In this document: one piece after another, positions 1-11,047 of the stretch | How positions within the stretch are numbered: the stretch's first letter is position 1 | Layout of the letters: every line of letters begins with the position of its first letter | Source of the DNA: Bellilinea sp034411135 | GTDB taxonomy: Bacteria; Chloroflexota; Anaerolineae; Anaerolineales; Anaerolineaceae | Length of the DNA: 64,000 nucleotides | Assembly: GCA_034411135.1 (NCBI GenBank) | Contig: DAOUMN010000021.1 | Location: 186,001 to 250,000, forward strand | Reading direction: 5' to 3' | Position numbers and translations under genes: made by a program | The notes under the pieces: generated by a model | Database searches by the model: none | Seen by the model: only the letters and a program-made list of their open reading frames with translations | What the model was told of the DNA's origin: nothing

Positions 1-293
1 CACTCTGCCAGTTCGTGCTCCAATTGTTCATGTAGAGCGAGCGTACCATTCAAAAAACGGGAACCGGTGCAGCTGCTGCCGTAACGATCCAAAGCTTCAC
101 AAGCGGCAGCTTTGACGCGTGGATCGGTGGTCAAGCCCAGGTAATTATTCGAGCCGCACATGATCAAGCGGTGACCATGGTAAACGACTTCAGTGCCTTC
201 ATTCTCGTTCAAGGGAATAAAATACGGATAAAATCCCTGTTTGATTGCCTCTTTGGCAGTAGTGAATTGATGACATTTTTCAAAGATATCCAT
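1..293 (-). CDS. AONS/KBL/serine-palmitoyltransferase family PLP enzyme, N-terminal part
   Basis: The 97 visible N-terminal residues belong to the alpha-oxoamine synthase family of PLP enzymes, which condense an amino acid with an acyl-CoA. The gene runs off the left edge of the window. Visible family marks are GFYPYF near residue 21, GSNNYLGL, and YGSSCTGSRFLNGT followed by LHEQLE. The spacing GTEV-x3-GH-x5-GSN resembles bacterial serine palmitoyltransferases at least as much as 8-amino-7-oxononanoate synthase (BioF) or 2-amino-3-ketobutyrate ligase (Kbl). The ATG at 291-293 is preceded by a GAGGT ribosome site. The PLP lysine lies outside the window, so substrate choice cannot be judged here. 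Family assignment is firm; the exact reaction is open. Confidence 0.8.
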   Translation of the reverse strand, partial: MDIFEKCHQFTTAKEAIKQGFYPYFIPLNENEGTEVVYHGHRLIMCGSNNYLGLTTDPRVKAAACEALDRYGSSCTGSRFLNGTLALHEQLEHELAE

Positions 294-548
294 TTCGTAA
301 TACCTCTTGTTGTGCTACGGTTTCAATCGAACACCGCCCCCTATAGGGTTTATTGAATTGAAATTTGGATGAACGAATAATAGCTACGTGCGCTGGGGGA
401 TAAGCCAGACTTGTCCAATCAGGATCAACTGCCGCAGCGTGATTATACACCGTTCGCGAGGTTTACAGCACAATTCGTGTCATTGATTGTGATAAGATTA
501 ACATAACCAATCTGGATTTATTTTGAAGAGAAAATCAGGAGGTGAACC

Positions 549-1448
549 ATGCTGCTGTATGGTGGCATCGAAGCCGGGGGAACAAAATTTGTGTGCGCCA
601 TTGGCAGTTCGCCGGATGATATTCGCGCTGAAGTGCGATTCCCAACCACCCATCCCCAGGAAACGCTGGCAAAAGCGATCGAATTCTTCCGCCAGTATAT
701 GGTGAAAACCAATACTCGCCTAGCAGGGATTGGGATTGGATCTTTTGGTCCACTGGATTTGAATCCGGACTCGGAGCATTTTGGAAAAATCACTGCCACA
801 CCTAAGGCGGGGTGGTCTTTCACCCCGCTGGTTCAGGTCGTTGGAGAGGGTACCGGTTTGCCGGTTGTGCTGGATACCGATGTCAATGCGGCAGCGCTCG
901 GTGAAGGCAGGTGGGGAGCTGCGCAAGGATTGCGCAATTTTATTTACATCACGATTGGTACCGGGATTGGCGGGGGCTTAATTATCGATGGAAAGCCAGT
1001 TCATGGTTTGGTTCATCCGGAAATGGGACATATACGTCTGGCACATGATCTGCAAGCCGATCCTTTTGTCGGTGTTTGTCCTTTCCATGGCGATTGTTTC
1101 GAAGGGTTAGCAAATGGTCCGGCATTGTATGCTCGGCTTGGCAAGCCGGCAGAAACACTGCCGGATTACCACCCGATTTGGGAATTGGAAGCCGACTATA
1201 TTGCTCGCGCATTGAACGATATAATCTGTATTGTTTCGCCACAGCGGATTATCCTGGGTGGGGGAGTGATGCAGCAAGTTCATCTCTTTCCTATGATCCG
1301 CGCGCGCGTTCAACAGCTGCTCAATCGGTACGTTCACGCTCCCGAAATCCTTGAGAAAATCGAAAACTATATCGTTCCACCTGGTTTGGGCGGCCGGGCA
1401 GGCGTGTTAGGCGCGATTGCGCTGGCAATGACCTGCACTACCGAATAG
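549..1448 (+). CDS. ROK family sugar kinase, fructokinase-like
   Basis: Predicted cytoplasmic ATP-dependent sugar kinase of the ROK family, 299 aa, the usual length. It opens with the phosphate-binding GGIEAGGTK (residues 5-13). The catalytic Asp lies in DTDVNAAA (109-116) and the second nucleotide loop is GTGIGGG (137-143). A ROK zinc site is formed by His161 in MGHIRL and CPFHGDC (Cys177, His180, Cys183). This overall form, with a short N-terminus and no HTH, resembles Bacillus YdhR/GmuE-type fructokinases rather than NagC-like repressors. An AGGAGGTG ribosome site sits just before the ATG. The next gene follows after 6 bases and is probably co-transcribed. Fructose is the likeliest substrate, but glucose or mannose cannot be excluded. 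Confidence 0.85.
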   Translation: MLLYGGIEAGGTKFVCAIGSSPDDIRAEVRFPTTHPQETLAKAIEFFRQYMVKTNTRLAGIGIGSFGPLDLNPDSEHFGKITATPKAGWSFTPLVQVVGEGTGLPVVLDTDVNAAALGEGRWGAAQGLRNFIYITIGTGIGGGLIIDGKPVHGLVHPEMGHIRLAHDLQADPFVGVCPFHGDCFEGLANGPALYARLGKPAETLPDYHPIWELEADYIARALNDIICIVSPQRIILGGGVMQQVHLFPMIRARVQQLLNRYVHAPEILEKIENYIVPPGLGGRAGVLGAIALAMTCTTE

Positions 1449-1454
1449 TCTGGT

Positions 1455-2462
1455 ATGGTGAGCCAACCCGATTTGACCTTTTTTTGCGAACTGGATGCAC
1501 AGCCGCTGGAGGATTTGTTTGCAGATGCCGAGGTTATCGCCGCTTTGCAGCAGTTGAAAGCCGGCGTGGCGATGGGACTGCGCGACCTTTCCGAGCAACG
1601 AGCAGCAGTGATTAAACAATTGAACCAGGCGAGTATACCGCTGACAGCCTGGCTGTTGCTCCCGGAAACCGAGGGCTACTGGTTCAACCTGGATAATGTC
1701 GGGGCGGCTGCTCGGCAGTACAACACATTTCTCCGCTGGAGCCGTGATAATGGGCTGATCTGGCGGCGCATTGGGCTGGACATTGAACCTGATTTTGGTT
1801 TCATCACCGGGTTCAAATCTGGGGTCTTCAATGGTTTGATCCGGGTGGTTGGCAGTCTTGTTCAGCGGCAAAAAGTTTTCTTGCCAGCGCGTGAAGCGTA
1901 CTTCAAGCTCGTACAACAGATAAAGTCAGATGGGTTTGAAGTGGAAGCGTATCAGCTGCCTTTGATCCTGGATGAGCGCCTGACAGGTTCGGTGATTCTC
2001 CAGCGCATTCTCGGTGTGCTGGATTTGGCAGTTGACCGCGAAATTATCATGCTGTACTCCAGCTTTAGCCGATCCATCGGAGATGGATTGTTGGTTAGCT
2101 ATGGCAAGGACGCTGAATACATCGCCGTTGGTAGCACCGGTGGCGGGGTGGATCTGGAAGGCGTGGCGGATACGCGCCCGTTGACCTGGTCAGAATTTTC
2201 GCGTGATTTGCGTATAGCCAGCAGACTGAGTTCGGAGATCGCAATTTTCAGTCTAGAAGGTTGTATCCGGCAGGAGTTTTTAAACCGTCTGCTGAATTTC
2301 GACTGGGAATTGCGGGAACCGATTAATCATCGACAGATTCGCCAGGTTGAGCTTCTGCGCAGCGTGCTGAGCAGACTGTTGTGGCTGTCGAACCGCCCGC
2401 TACTGCCGCTGGCACTGTTTGCCATCCTGCTGGGTTGGCGCTTCTGGAGGCGATGGCGTTAA
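1455..2462 (+). CDS. unknown protein with C-terminal membrane tail
   Basis: Not recognised; 335 aa. Residues 1-300 are soluble in character, with alternating hydrophobic strands and helices that could form a TIM barrel. The segment GLDIEPD (107-113) resembles the acidic strand-end motif of some glycoside hydrolases such as chitinase-like enzymes. This is only a local resemblance. The last 22 residues hold a hydrophobic stretch (PLLPLALFAILLGWRFW) ending in WRRWR, which suggests a C-terminal membrane anchor with the body probably in the cytoplasm, since there is no signal peptide. It starts 6 bases after the ROK kinase and its stop overlaps the convergent tal-pgi stop by 4 bases. The link to the kinase suggests sugar metabolism, but no function can be assigned. 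Confidence 0.75.
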   Translation: MVSQPDLTFFCELDAQPLEDLFADAEVIAALQQLKAGVAMGLRDLSEQRAAVIKQLNQASIPLTAWLLLPETEGYWFNLDNVGAAARQYNTFLRWSRDNGLIWRRIGLDIEPDFGFITGFKSGVFNGLIRVVGSLVQRQKVFLPAREAYFKLVQQIKSDGFEVEAYQLPLILDERLTGSVILQRILGVLDLAVDREIIMLYSSFSRSIGDGLLVSYGKDAEYIAVGSTGGGVDLEGVADTRPLTWSEFSRDLRIASRLSSEIAIFSLEGCIRQEFLNRLLNFDWELREPINHRQIRQVELLRSVLSRLLWLSNRPLLPLALFAILLGWRFWRRWR

Positions 2463-5239
2463 ACCAAGTCCTCGATTCCACCACCCGTCAGATGAATGCG
2501 CAGTACACGTCGCTTTCGGTGTAGCAAAGCTTCCAGATCACCAAGCGCCTGTGCGCGTTGCAGCGTGCCAAAGGTGATACCTTGTCCGGGAATCGGGATG
2601 TCGGCTTGCGGGTCACGGGTAATTTGCAGGAACAATGCCCGGTCGGGTCCACCTTTGTGCAATTGGCCGGTGGAATGCAAAAAACGCGGTCCATAACCGA
2701 GTGTAACCGCGCAGCCGGTGCGTTCCAAAATGCTTTTGCGCACCTTTTGCAATTTGGATTGGATTTTATCATTTCGCGGCAGGTAGGCGTTCAGGGCAAT
2801 ATAATCTTGCACTTGGGCTTGCTTTAGAAAAAGGGCGACAACCTCTTTGAGGGATGTGGCATTTTTCAATCCCTTGAGTGGGCTTCCGAAAACCCTTGCC
2901 TGTTCATTTTCCCAAACGACCTTGCCTTCGGAAAAACCGCTTTTTTTACGAAATTCGGCAATCTTTCGAGTGGTACGGTCTTTGTTATCCTGAACATCCG
3001 GCTGATCGAAGGCGTTGATGCCCAACAATGCACTGGCAACTGCGGTGGCAATTTCCCAGCGGTAGAATTCTGCGCCTAGATCGTATACATCCCTAAGATC
3101 GAATACCAGAACCGTATGCCCGGCTTGCTTCAAAAGGTTAACGCGGTCGTCCTGGGTGCCGTCCTTGCGCAGGTACACAAACAGGCGGTCTTCTCCGTAG
3201 GTTTCGATTCCAACCAGCGGCTCCAGATCAACCGGAATGATGCCGCGCCCGTTTTTTCCGGTCGACTCGGCGATCAATTGTTCCAGCCAGGATCCGAACG
3301 ACTCAAAAGGTGAGTCGGCGATTAGAGTCAATTTATCGCGCCCCTCCAATGCGGCTAACCCTAATAACGTGCCCAATACCAGTCCGGGATTGCGTCCACC
3401 GGGGATACCCGGCAGGCACTGATTCATCATCCATGTTGCCCTGTCAAGCAGGGTGTCGAGATTCATGCCGAGCAGCGCAGCTGGGAATAAACCAAACGCG
3501 GTCAGGGCGGAGTAACGACCGCCGACCAATGGGTCGCCAGGGAGAACGGCGCGAAAATTGCGCTCGCGGGCGATGGCTTCCAGTTTGGTGCCCGGGTCGG
3601 TGATGGCAACAAAGTGCGCCCCAGCGTGATCACCCAATTGGGCATGCGCAAGGCTCAAGAAGTAGTCCAGAAAGGCGCTCACCTCGCTGGTGGTTCCGGA
3701 TTTGCTGGACACAATAAACAGAGTCTTTTCCAGGGGGGCGCGTGCTGCTGCGGCTTGTACCTGGTCGGGATCGGTCGAGTCCAGAATTGCCAGGTCAAGT
3801 GCTTTTTTGCTACCTAGCTTCCTAACGCCAAAAGCGAGACGAAGCACTTCGGGAGCAAGGGATGAACCACCCATTCCCAGTAGCAATGCATGGGTGAAGC
3901 CGTCTGCGCGGCAAGCGGCAGCCAGGGAAGTCAGGGTTGGAACGAGTGCACGGCTGGTTTGCGGGGACACCAGCCAGCCCAGGCGTTTGTGAATTTCGGC
4001 TTGAGCGCCAGGGTTGTCGCTCCACAGGCTGGGATCGATGGAAAACAAACGGCGACTGACCGATTCATAATCCGCGCGAACCACCTCGGCAGGGAGCGTG
4101 TCTTTCAAAGAGTCCAGCTCAGCCATTGCAGCCTGACGGCGTTCCTCGATCGTTTTCAACAGAGCATCAAAGGCATCTGCAAAGGCTTTGACGCCCTCGG
4201 CTTCCAATTCCTGGGTCACTTTTTGCATCGAAATACCCAGAGTCTCCAAGCGGGCAATCACTTGCTGGTCCTGGCTGACATCCCATCCCAGCCGAACCTG
4301 CGACTCACCATGATCAAGAAAAGCATCCAGAGTTTGCGGTGGCATTGTATTGACCGTATCTGCACCGATCAACTCTTCGACGTAGACTACATCCCGATAA
4401 GCGGGGTTTTTGGTGCTGGTGGATGCCCACAACGGGCGCTGTGTTCGGGCGCCTTTCTGGCGCAGGGTATCAAAGCGCAGGCTAGCGAAGGTTTCCAGGT
4501 AAAGGGCGTATGCCATGCGCGCATTGGCTATCGCGGCTTTACCGAGCAGAGACTGTGCCAGCTCAGCACTGGATTCCTCTTTCTTAATGATTTCATCCAA
4601 TTGTTGGTCAATCTTAGTGTCTACCCTGGAAACAAAGAAAGATGCCACCGAAGCGATCCGATCAATGGACAGTCCTGCTTTTACACGGTCCTCCAAGCCA
4701 GACAGATACGCATCCATGACTTGATGGTACCGTGCCAGGGAGAAGATCAGAGTGACATTGACATTGATCCCGGCGGCGATGCTTTCCCGGATGGCTGGAA
4801 TCCCCTCCATAGTGGCAGGAATCTTTATCATCAAATTGGGTCGGTCAACCAGATTCCACAGCCGTTTAGCTTCGGCAACAGTCCCAAGCGTATCGTGTGC
4901 AAGCAGTGGATTGACTTCGAGGCTGACATATCCATCACCTGCTTGGGTTTGTTCATAGAGCGGTCGAAACAAGTCGGCGGCAGCCTGAATATCCTCGATT
5001 GCCAGCTGGTGAAAGATTTGCAGAGCTGACCAACCAGACCATGCCATTGGTTTGAGCGCAGCGTCGTAATCATGGGATTTGGCGATTGCGTTGTGAAATA
5101 TGGAAGGATTGGAGGTCACTCCGCGGATCAGTCCCTGCTCGATCATGGCTGCTAGCTGCCCGTTTTCGAGCAGGGAGCGCTGGATGTTGTCGTACCAGAC
5201 TGATTGCCCCAATTGATGAAGTTGGTGAATACGGTTCAT
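2459..5239 (-). CDS. tal-pgi: bifunctional transaldolase / glucose-6-phosphate isomerase
   Basis: A fusion of two cytoplasmic sugar-phosphate enzymes in 926 aa. The N-terminal part (about 1-365) is transaldolase, with GVTSNPSIF (40-48) and the Schiff-base lysine in NLMIKIPAT (Lys139). The C-terminal part is phosphoglucose isomerase, with the sugar-phosphate loops GMGGSSLAPE and SSKSGTTSEV. The frame is open further upstream to 5308, but that would run into rpiB. The ATG at 5237-5239 has a GAGGAAG ribosome site and lies 10 bases after the rpiB stop, so it was chosen. It is last in the tkt-rpiB-tal-pgi operon, joining non-oxidative pentose phosphate flow to glycolysis. The domain pair is known from several bacteria as a single bifunctional protein. 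Confidence 0.95.
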   Translation of the reverse strand: MNRIHQLHQLGQSVWYDNIQRSLLENGQLAAMIEQGLIRGVTSNPSIFHNAIAKSHDYDAALKPMAWSGWSALQIFHQLAIEDIQAAADLFRPLYEQTQAGDGYVSLEVNPLLAHDTLGTVAEAKRLWNLVDRPNLMIKIPATMEGIPAIRESIAAGINVNVTLIFSLARYHQVMDAYLSGLEDRVKAGLSIDRIASVASFFVSRVDTKIDQQLDEIIKKEESSAELAQSLLGKAAIANARMAYALYLETFASLRFDTLRQKGARTQRPLWASTSTKNPAYRDVVYVEELIGADTVNTMPPQTLDAFLDHGESQVRLGWDVSQDQQVIARLETLGISMQKVTQELEAEGVKAFADAFDALLKTIEERRQAAMAELDSLKDTLPAEVVRADYESVSRRLFSIDPSLWSDNPGAQAEIHKRLGWLVSPQTSRALVPTLTSLAAACRADGFTHALLLGMGGSSLAPEVLRLAFGVRKLGSKKALDLAILDSTDPDQVQAAAARAPLEKTLFIVSSKSGTTSEVSAFLDYFLSLAHAQLGDHAGAHFVAITDPGTKLEAIARERNFRAVLPGDPLVGGRYSALTAFGLFPAALLGMNLDTLLDRATWMMNQCLPGIPGGRNPGLVLGTLLGLAALEGRDKLTLIADSPFESFGSWLEQLIAESTGKNGRGIIPVDLEPLVGIETYGEDRLFVYLRKDGTQDDRVNLLKQAGHTVLVFDLRDVYDLGAEFYRWEIATAVASALLGINAFDQPDVQDNKDRTTRKIAEFRKKSGFSEGKVVWENEQARVFGSPLKGLKNATSLKEVVALFLKQAQVQDYIALNAYLPRNDKIQSKLQKVRKSILERTGCAVTLGYGPRFLHSTGQLHKGGPDRALFLQITRDPQADIPIPGQGITFGTLQRAQALGDLEALLHRKRRVLRIHLTGGGIEDLV

Positions 5240-5249
5240 CGCTTCCTCG

Positions 5250-5696
5250 TTAATTTTCCTGTTCAATGGCACGAATCTTTCCAACCCGGCGCAGGTGCCT
5301 TTCTTCACTGCTCATCGTCGCTCTCAGGAATGAATGCACGATTTCTTTTGCTAGCTCTGCACCAATGATGCGCGCGCCAAGACACAAGACATTCATATTA
5401 TCGTGTTCAACGCCCTGGTGGGCTGAGTAGGTATCGTGACACAGACAGGCATATATACCTTTGATCTTATTTGCAGCGATTGTGGCTCCAACGCCGGAAC
5501 CACAGAGCACAATTGCCCGATCTGCCTGCCCACTCAACACAGCCTTACCGGCTTTGTAGGCGTAGTCAGGGTAGTCTACGGCTTCAGTGGTAAAGGTTCC
5601 CAGATCGAGTACTTCATGACCAGCAGCCTGTACAGCCTGGATGACTTCTTCTTTGAGCGGAAAACCGGCATGGTCACATGCCACTGCGATTCTCAT
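5250..5696 (-). CDS. rpiB: ribose-5-phosphate isomerase B
   Basis: Interconverts ribose 5-phosphate and ribulose 5-phosphate; RpiB/LacAB family, 148 aa, normal length. Family residues are clear: the CDHAGF loop (Asp8, His9), the catalytic cysteine in CGSGVGATIAANK (Cys65), and EHDNMNVLCLGAR. The C-terminal RVGKIRAIE is the usual end of the family. An AGGAGGA ribosome site precedes the ATG by 7 bases. It lies between tkt (12-base gap) and tal-pgi (10-base gap), so all three are almost certainly one operon of the non-oxidative pentose phosphate branch. An RpiB-type allose 6-phosphate isomerase activity is possible as a side reaction, but the context favours ribose. Confidence 0.95.
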   Translation of the reverse strand: MRIAVACDHAGFPLKEEVIQAVQAAGHEVLDLGTFTTEAVDYPDYAYKAGKAVLSGQADRAIVLCGSGVGATIAANKIKGIYACLCHDTYSAHQGVEHDNMNVLCLGARIIGAELAKEIVHSFLRATMSSEERHLRRVGKIRAIEQEN

Positions 5697-5708
5697 CCTA
5701 CTATCCTC

Positions 5709-7727
5709 CTAGAAATTTCCCACACCAAGCAAATTGCGCGCTTCGTTCAGAATTCGGGCGGTGGTCAGACCGAATTCTTCGTAAAGTTTTTTATACGGTG
5801 CTGAAGCCCCAAACCGTTCGATACTGATCACCCGTCCTTGGTCACCGACGAAACGATGCCAGCCCTGCGCAACCCCGGCTTCTACTGCCAATCGGCGTTT
5901 GATGGAGGGAGGAAGCACCTCGTCACGATAGGTCTGCTCCTGCTGATCGAAGAGATGCCAGGATGGGAAGGATACCAAGCGTACATTATAGCCTTCGGCG
6001 ACCAGGCTGTAACCTGCTTCGACGATTAGAGATACCTCTGAGCCGGACGCCATCAGAATGATCTGGGGTTTGCCACCACCCAGGTCGGCAAGGACGTAAG
6101 CGCCGCGATGCAATCCACTGGCGGAATTCAGCGAAGTACGATCTAAAACCGGAACTGCCTGACGGGTGAGCGCTAATGCGGTAGGCGTATGACGGCTTTT
6201 TAGTGCGGCAATCCAGGCTTCCCGAACCTCATTTGCATCGCCCGGACGGATCACATTTAGATTGGGAATCGCCCGCAACGCAGCCAGGTGTTCAACCGGC
6301 TGGTGGGTGGGACCGTCCTCGCCCAATCCGATGCTGTCATGGGTGTATACCCATATGGAAGGGATATGCGAAAGGGCAGACAAGCGAATCGCCGGACGCA
6401 TATAATCCGAAAAGACCAGGAAAGTGCCTGCAAAAGGAATCACCCCGCCGTGGAGTGCCATGCCATTTACAATCGAACCCATGGCATGTTCGCGCACCCC
6501 AAAATGGATGTATCGACCTTGGGGATGGGTAGGCTGGAAGGATTGGCTGCTGTTGATCCAGGTGTTGTTGGAAGGGGTCAAATCGGCGGAGCCGCCGATC
6601 AATTCGGGCAGACGGTCGGCAAGCACATTGAGCACCTTGCCCGAAGCGGCTCGAGTTGCCATTCCTTTCGGGTCTGCGGGAAATTTGGGCAGTTTTTCGT
6701 CCCAGCTGGGTGGTAAGTTGCCAGCCAAACGGCGTTCCAGTTCCGTTGCCAGGGCGGGATAGGCAGCCCGGTAAGCATCCAGCAGCCGATGCCACTTGCG
6801 TTCTGCCTGTTTTCCGGTTTTTACCGCCGAACGGAAGAAATCGAGAACATCGGAGGGAATGTAGAAAGGCGGTTCAGCCACCCAACCCAATTTTTCTTTT
6901 GCGCCGCGCAATTCTTCCTCCCCGGGTGGTTCACCATGCGCTTTGGCGGTATCTTGACGGGTAGGCAGCCCATAGCCAATATGGGTGCGGCAAATGATCA
7001 AAGAGGGGCGCGCATCTTTGCGCGCTTTGCGAATAGCGGAGGCAATGGCTTGGGTTGAATTACCGTTGACATTCCGGATTACCTGCCATCCGAACGCCTC
7101 GAAGCGTTTTGCGCGGTCTTCAGTAAATGCCAGATCCGTCGAGCCATCTATGGAAATGCGGTTGTCATCGTACAGATAAATCAATTTTTCCAACTTGAGG
7201 TGCCCCGCCAGTGAGGCGGCTTCGGATGACACCCCTTCCATCAGGTCTCCGTCAGTGACAATGGCATAGATGGTGTGATTGATGACCGGGAATCCAGGGC
7301 GGTTGAATTGCGCAGCAAGGTGAGCTTCCGCCAGTGCCATGCCGACCCCATTAGCAAAGCCTTGTCCGAGCGGTCCGGTGGTGGTTTCTACGCCAGGGGT
7401 CAAGCCGTATTCTGGGTGTCCGGGTGTGCGGCTGTTCCACTGGCGAAAGTTTTTCAATTCGTCCAAGCTCAAGTCGTAACCGGTCAGGTACAGGAGAGAA
7501 TACAGCAGCATTGAGCCATGTCCTCCTGATAAAATGAACCGGTCGCGGTCATGCCAGGCTGGATTGGATGGGTTGTGTTTTAGAAATTGGGTCCACAGCA
7601 CATAAGCCATGGCAGCTGCGCCCATTGGCAAACCGGGATGACCTGAATTGGCTTTTTGAACGCCATCGACGGAAAGAAATCGAATAGTGTTAATAGCTTT
7701 CTCTTCAAACTCGGGATTGATTGGCAT
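5709..7727 (-). CDS. tkt: transketolase
   Basis: Thiamine-diphosphate-dependent transketolase, 672 aa, full length, moving two-carbon units between sugar phosphates in the cytoplasm. Domain order is the standard PP, Pyr and C-terminal arrangement. Visible marks are SGGHGSMLLYSLLYLTGYD near residue 67, the cofactor-binding TDGDLMEG loop with a downstream YDDNRIS, HGEPPG, the pyrimidine-domain FGVREHAMG with the catalytic glutamate, and the substrate-binding THDSIGLGEDGPTHQPVE. AGAAGGA precedes the ATG. It is first in the tkt-rpiB-tal-pgi operon, and the roughly 180 bases upstream hold no convincing promoter match. Dihydroxyacetone synthase or DXS are poor alternatives, because the sequence is typical of Tkt throughout. 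Confidence 0.96.
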   Translation of the reverse strand: MPINPEFEEKAINTIRFLSVDGVQKANSGHPGLPMGAAAMAYVLWTQFLKHNPSNPAWHDRDRFILSGGHGSMLLYSLLYLTGYDLSLDELKNFRQWNSRTPGHPEYGLTPGVETTTGPLGQGFANGVGMALAEAHLAAQFNRPGFPVINHTIYAIVTDGDLMEGVSSEAASLAGHLKLEKLIYLYDDNRISIDGSTDLAFTEDRAKRFEAFGWQVIRNVNGNSTQAIASAIRKARKDARPSLIICRTHIGYGLPTRQDTAKAHGEPPGEEELRGAKEKLGWVAEPPFYIPSDVLDFFRSAVKTGKQAERKWHRLLDAYRAAYPALATELERRLAGNLPPSWDEKLPKFPADPKGMATRAASGKVLNVLADRLPELIGGSADLTPSNNTWINSSQSFQPTHPQGRYIHFGVREHAMGSIVNGMALHGGVIPFAGTFLVFSDYMRPAIRLSALSHIPSIWVYTHDSIGLGEDGPTHQPVEHLAALRAIPNLNVIRPGDANEVREAWIAALKSRHTPTALALTRQAVPVLDRTSLNSASGLHRGAYVLADLGGGKPQIILMASGSEVSLIVEAGYSLVAEGYNVRLVSFPSWHLFDQQEQTYRDEVLPPSIKRRLAVEAGVAQGWHRFVGDQGRVISIERFGASAPYKKLYEEFGLTTARILNEARNLLGVGNF

Positions 7728-7907
7728 GAGGAGGTCCTTCTATTAGGGGATTGTGAAAACCGAGCCATGGTTGGCTGGATAAAATCGGCAAATAATGGCT
7801 CATTTTACCATTTTTTAAGTTGGATGGTTTTGGGTATTGTGATTGGTTTCACAGTATAACCGATTCACAAAGAAAGTTCGTTTTACAGCTGACTAAATCC
7901 CGAATAG

Positions 7908-7938
7908 AAAACAAGCCCTGATCATTCTCAGGACTTGT
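7908..7938 (-). terminator. rho-independent terminator of the copper operon
   Basis: An imperfect 11-bp stem (ACAAGCCCTGA at 7911-7921 against TCAGGACTTGT at 7928-7938, with one mismatch) is followed on the minus strand by TTTTC. It lies 21 bases after the copA stop and ends csoR-copZ-copA transcription. Confidence 0.75.
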
Positions 7939-7959
7939 CTTAAGTTGAGGTAACCGGGC

Positions 7960-10395
<2,436 letters not shown>

Positions 10396-10398
10396 GGA

Positions 10399-10605
10399 TT
10401 ACTTTTGTACGGGATAATTAATCTCTGCCAGAAGGCTTTCGATTGTTTCGGGCGAGGCGGGTGGCTCAAAGGTAACGGTAACCTGTTTGCTGATCGGGTC
10501 TGCGCTGACCAGTTTGACGCCTTCCAGTTCTCCGACTTCCATTTTTATGGTATGGACGCAGTGATTGCAGTGAATGCCCGGAACGGTGTAAGTGATGCTG
10601 TTCAT
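10399..10605 (-). CDS. copZ: copper chaperone, HMA domain
   Basis: A 68-aa single heavy-metal-associated domain, the size of CopZ, which carries Cu(I) in the cytoplasm to CopA. The metal-binding loop is GIHCNHCVHTI with Cys13 and Cys16. The usual MxCxxC methionine is replaced by Ile, and there is a His before the first Cys. It sits 3 bases upstream of copA and 38 bases after csoR, in one transcript. The ribosome site is GGAGG before the ATG. Confidence 0.93.
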   Translation of the reverse strand: MNSITYTVPGIHCNHCVHTIKMEVGELEGVKLVSADPISKQVTVTFEPPASPETIESLLAEINYPVQK

Positions 10606-10643
10606 GAGAAAACCTCCAAATAACGGATTTGATGGGCCAGTGG

Positions 10644-10913
10644 TTATACCTTGGTGGCAGCGTCGAAGACTTCGGCGATTTCTTTCAGGACTCGTTCGCG
10701 TTCCTCTGGGTCCTCTCCACGCACCGCACTGATCAAGCAGGAATTGAGGTGATTTTCGAGGATCTTGCTGCTCACTTTATTGAGCGCAGATTGCACAGCT
10801 TGAATCTGACGGATAACATCGATGCAATAGGCATCCTCTTCAACCATGCGTTGAATTCCCCGCAGGTGGCCTTCGGCGGTTTTTAGGCGGTTGAGAACCT
10901 GATCGTCTTTCAT
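10644..10913 (-). CDS. csoR: copper-sensing transcriptional repressor
   Basis: CsoR/RcnR-family all-helical repressor, 89 aa. The copper ligands are Cys30, His55 and Cys59; their 25- and 4-residue spacing equals that of the Mycobacterium tuberculosis CsoR ligands. TAEGHLRGIQRMVEED is the family signature near the N-terminus. The frame is open upstream to 11036, but that would overlap the promoter and operator, so the ATG at 10911-10913, with GAGGAGG upstream, is the start. First gene of csoR-copZ-copA. Without copper it should bind the G/C-tract palindrome at its own transcription start; Cu(I) binding should release it. Confidence 0.95.
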   Translation of the reverse strand: MKDDQVLNRLKTAEGHLRGIQRMVEEDAYCIDVIRQIQAVQSALNKVSSKILENHLNSCLISAVRGEDPEERERVLKEIAEVFDAATKV

Positions 10914-10928
10914 CGTTGCTGCCTCCTC

Positions 10929-10952
10929 ACCCCCTCCCAGTAGGGGTGGGGT
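10929..10952. promoter_or_regulatory. CsoR-type operator
   Basis: ACCCC and GGGGT arms enclose a C/G-tract core, as in known CsoR operators. It begins 6 bases downstream of the csoR -10 box and so covers the expected transcription start, in front of the csoR start codon. Assigned from position and resemblance; binding is inferred. Confidence 0.65.
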
Positions 10953-10958
10953 GTGTGT

Positions 10959-10987
10959 ATTGTAACAATTTAGACCGAATGTGTCAA
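10959..10987 (-). promoter_or_regulatory. sigma-70-type promoter of csoR-copZ-copA
   Basis: TTGACA (-35, 10982-10987) and TACAAT (-10, 10959-10964), separated by exactly 17 bases on the minus strand. It is followed immediately by the CsoR-type operator. Confidence 0.85.
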
Positions 10988-11012
10988 GTATTGAGTTGTT
11001 CCCGGATTGCCC

Positions 11013-11041
11013 TTGACAGGCGGCAGCTAGCCTCATACTAT
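11013..11041 (+). promoter_or_regulatory. promoter of the tlpA-like gene, leaderless architecture
   Basis: TTGACA (11013-11018), a 17-base spacer, then TACTAT (11036-11041). The start codon at 11048 lies 6 bases after the -10 box, so transcription probably starts at or next to the A of ATG. No ribosome site is present. Confidence 0.7.
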
Positions 11042-11047
11042 TGACCC

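Noticed and set aside
3890..5029. Long open frame of 379 codons on the plus strand
   Set aside because: It lies wholly antisense to the transaldolase-PGI gene, has no recognisable domain and reflects codon bias of the real gene.
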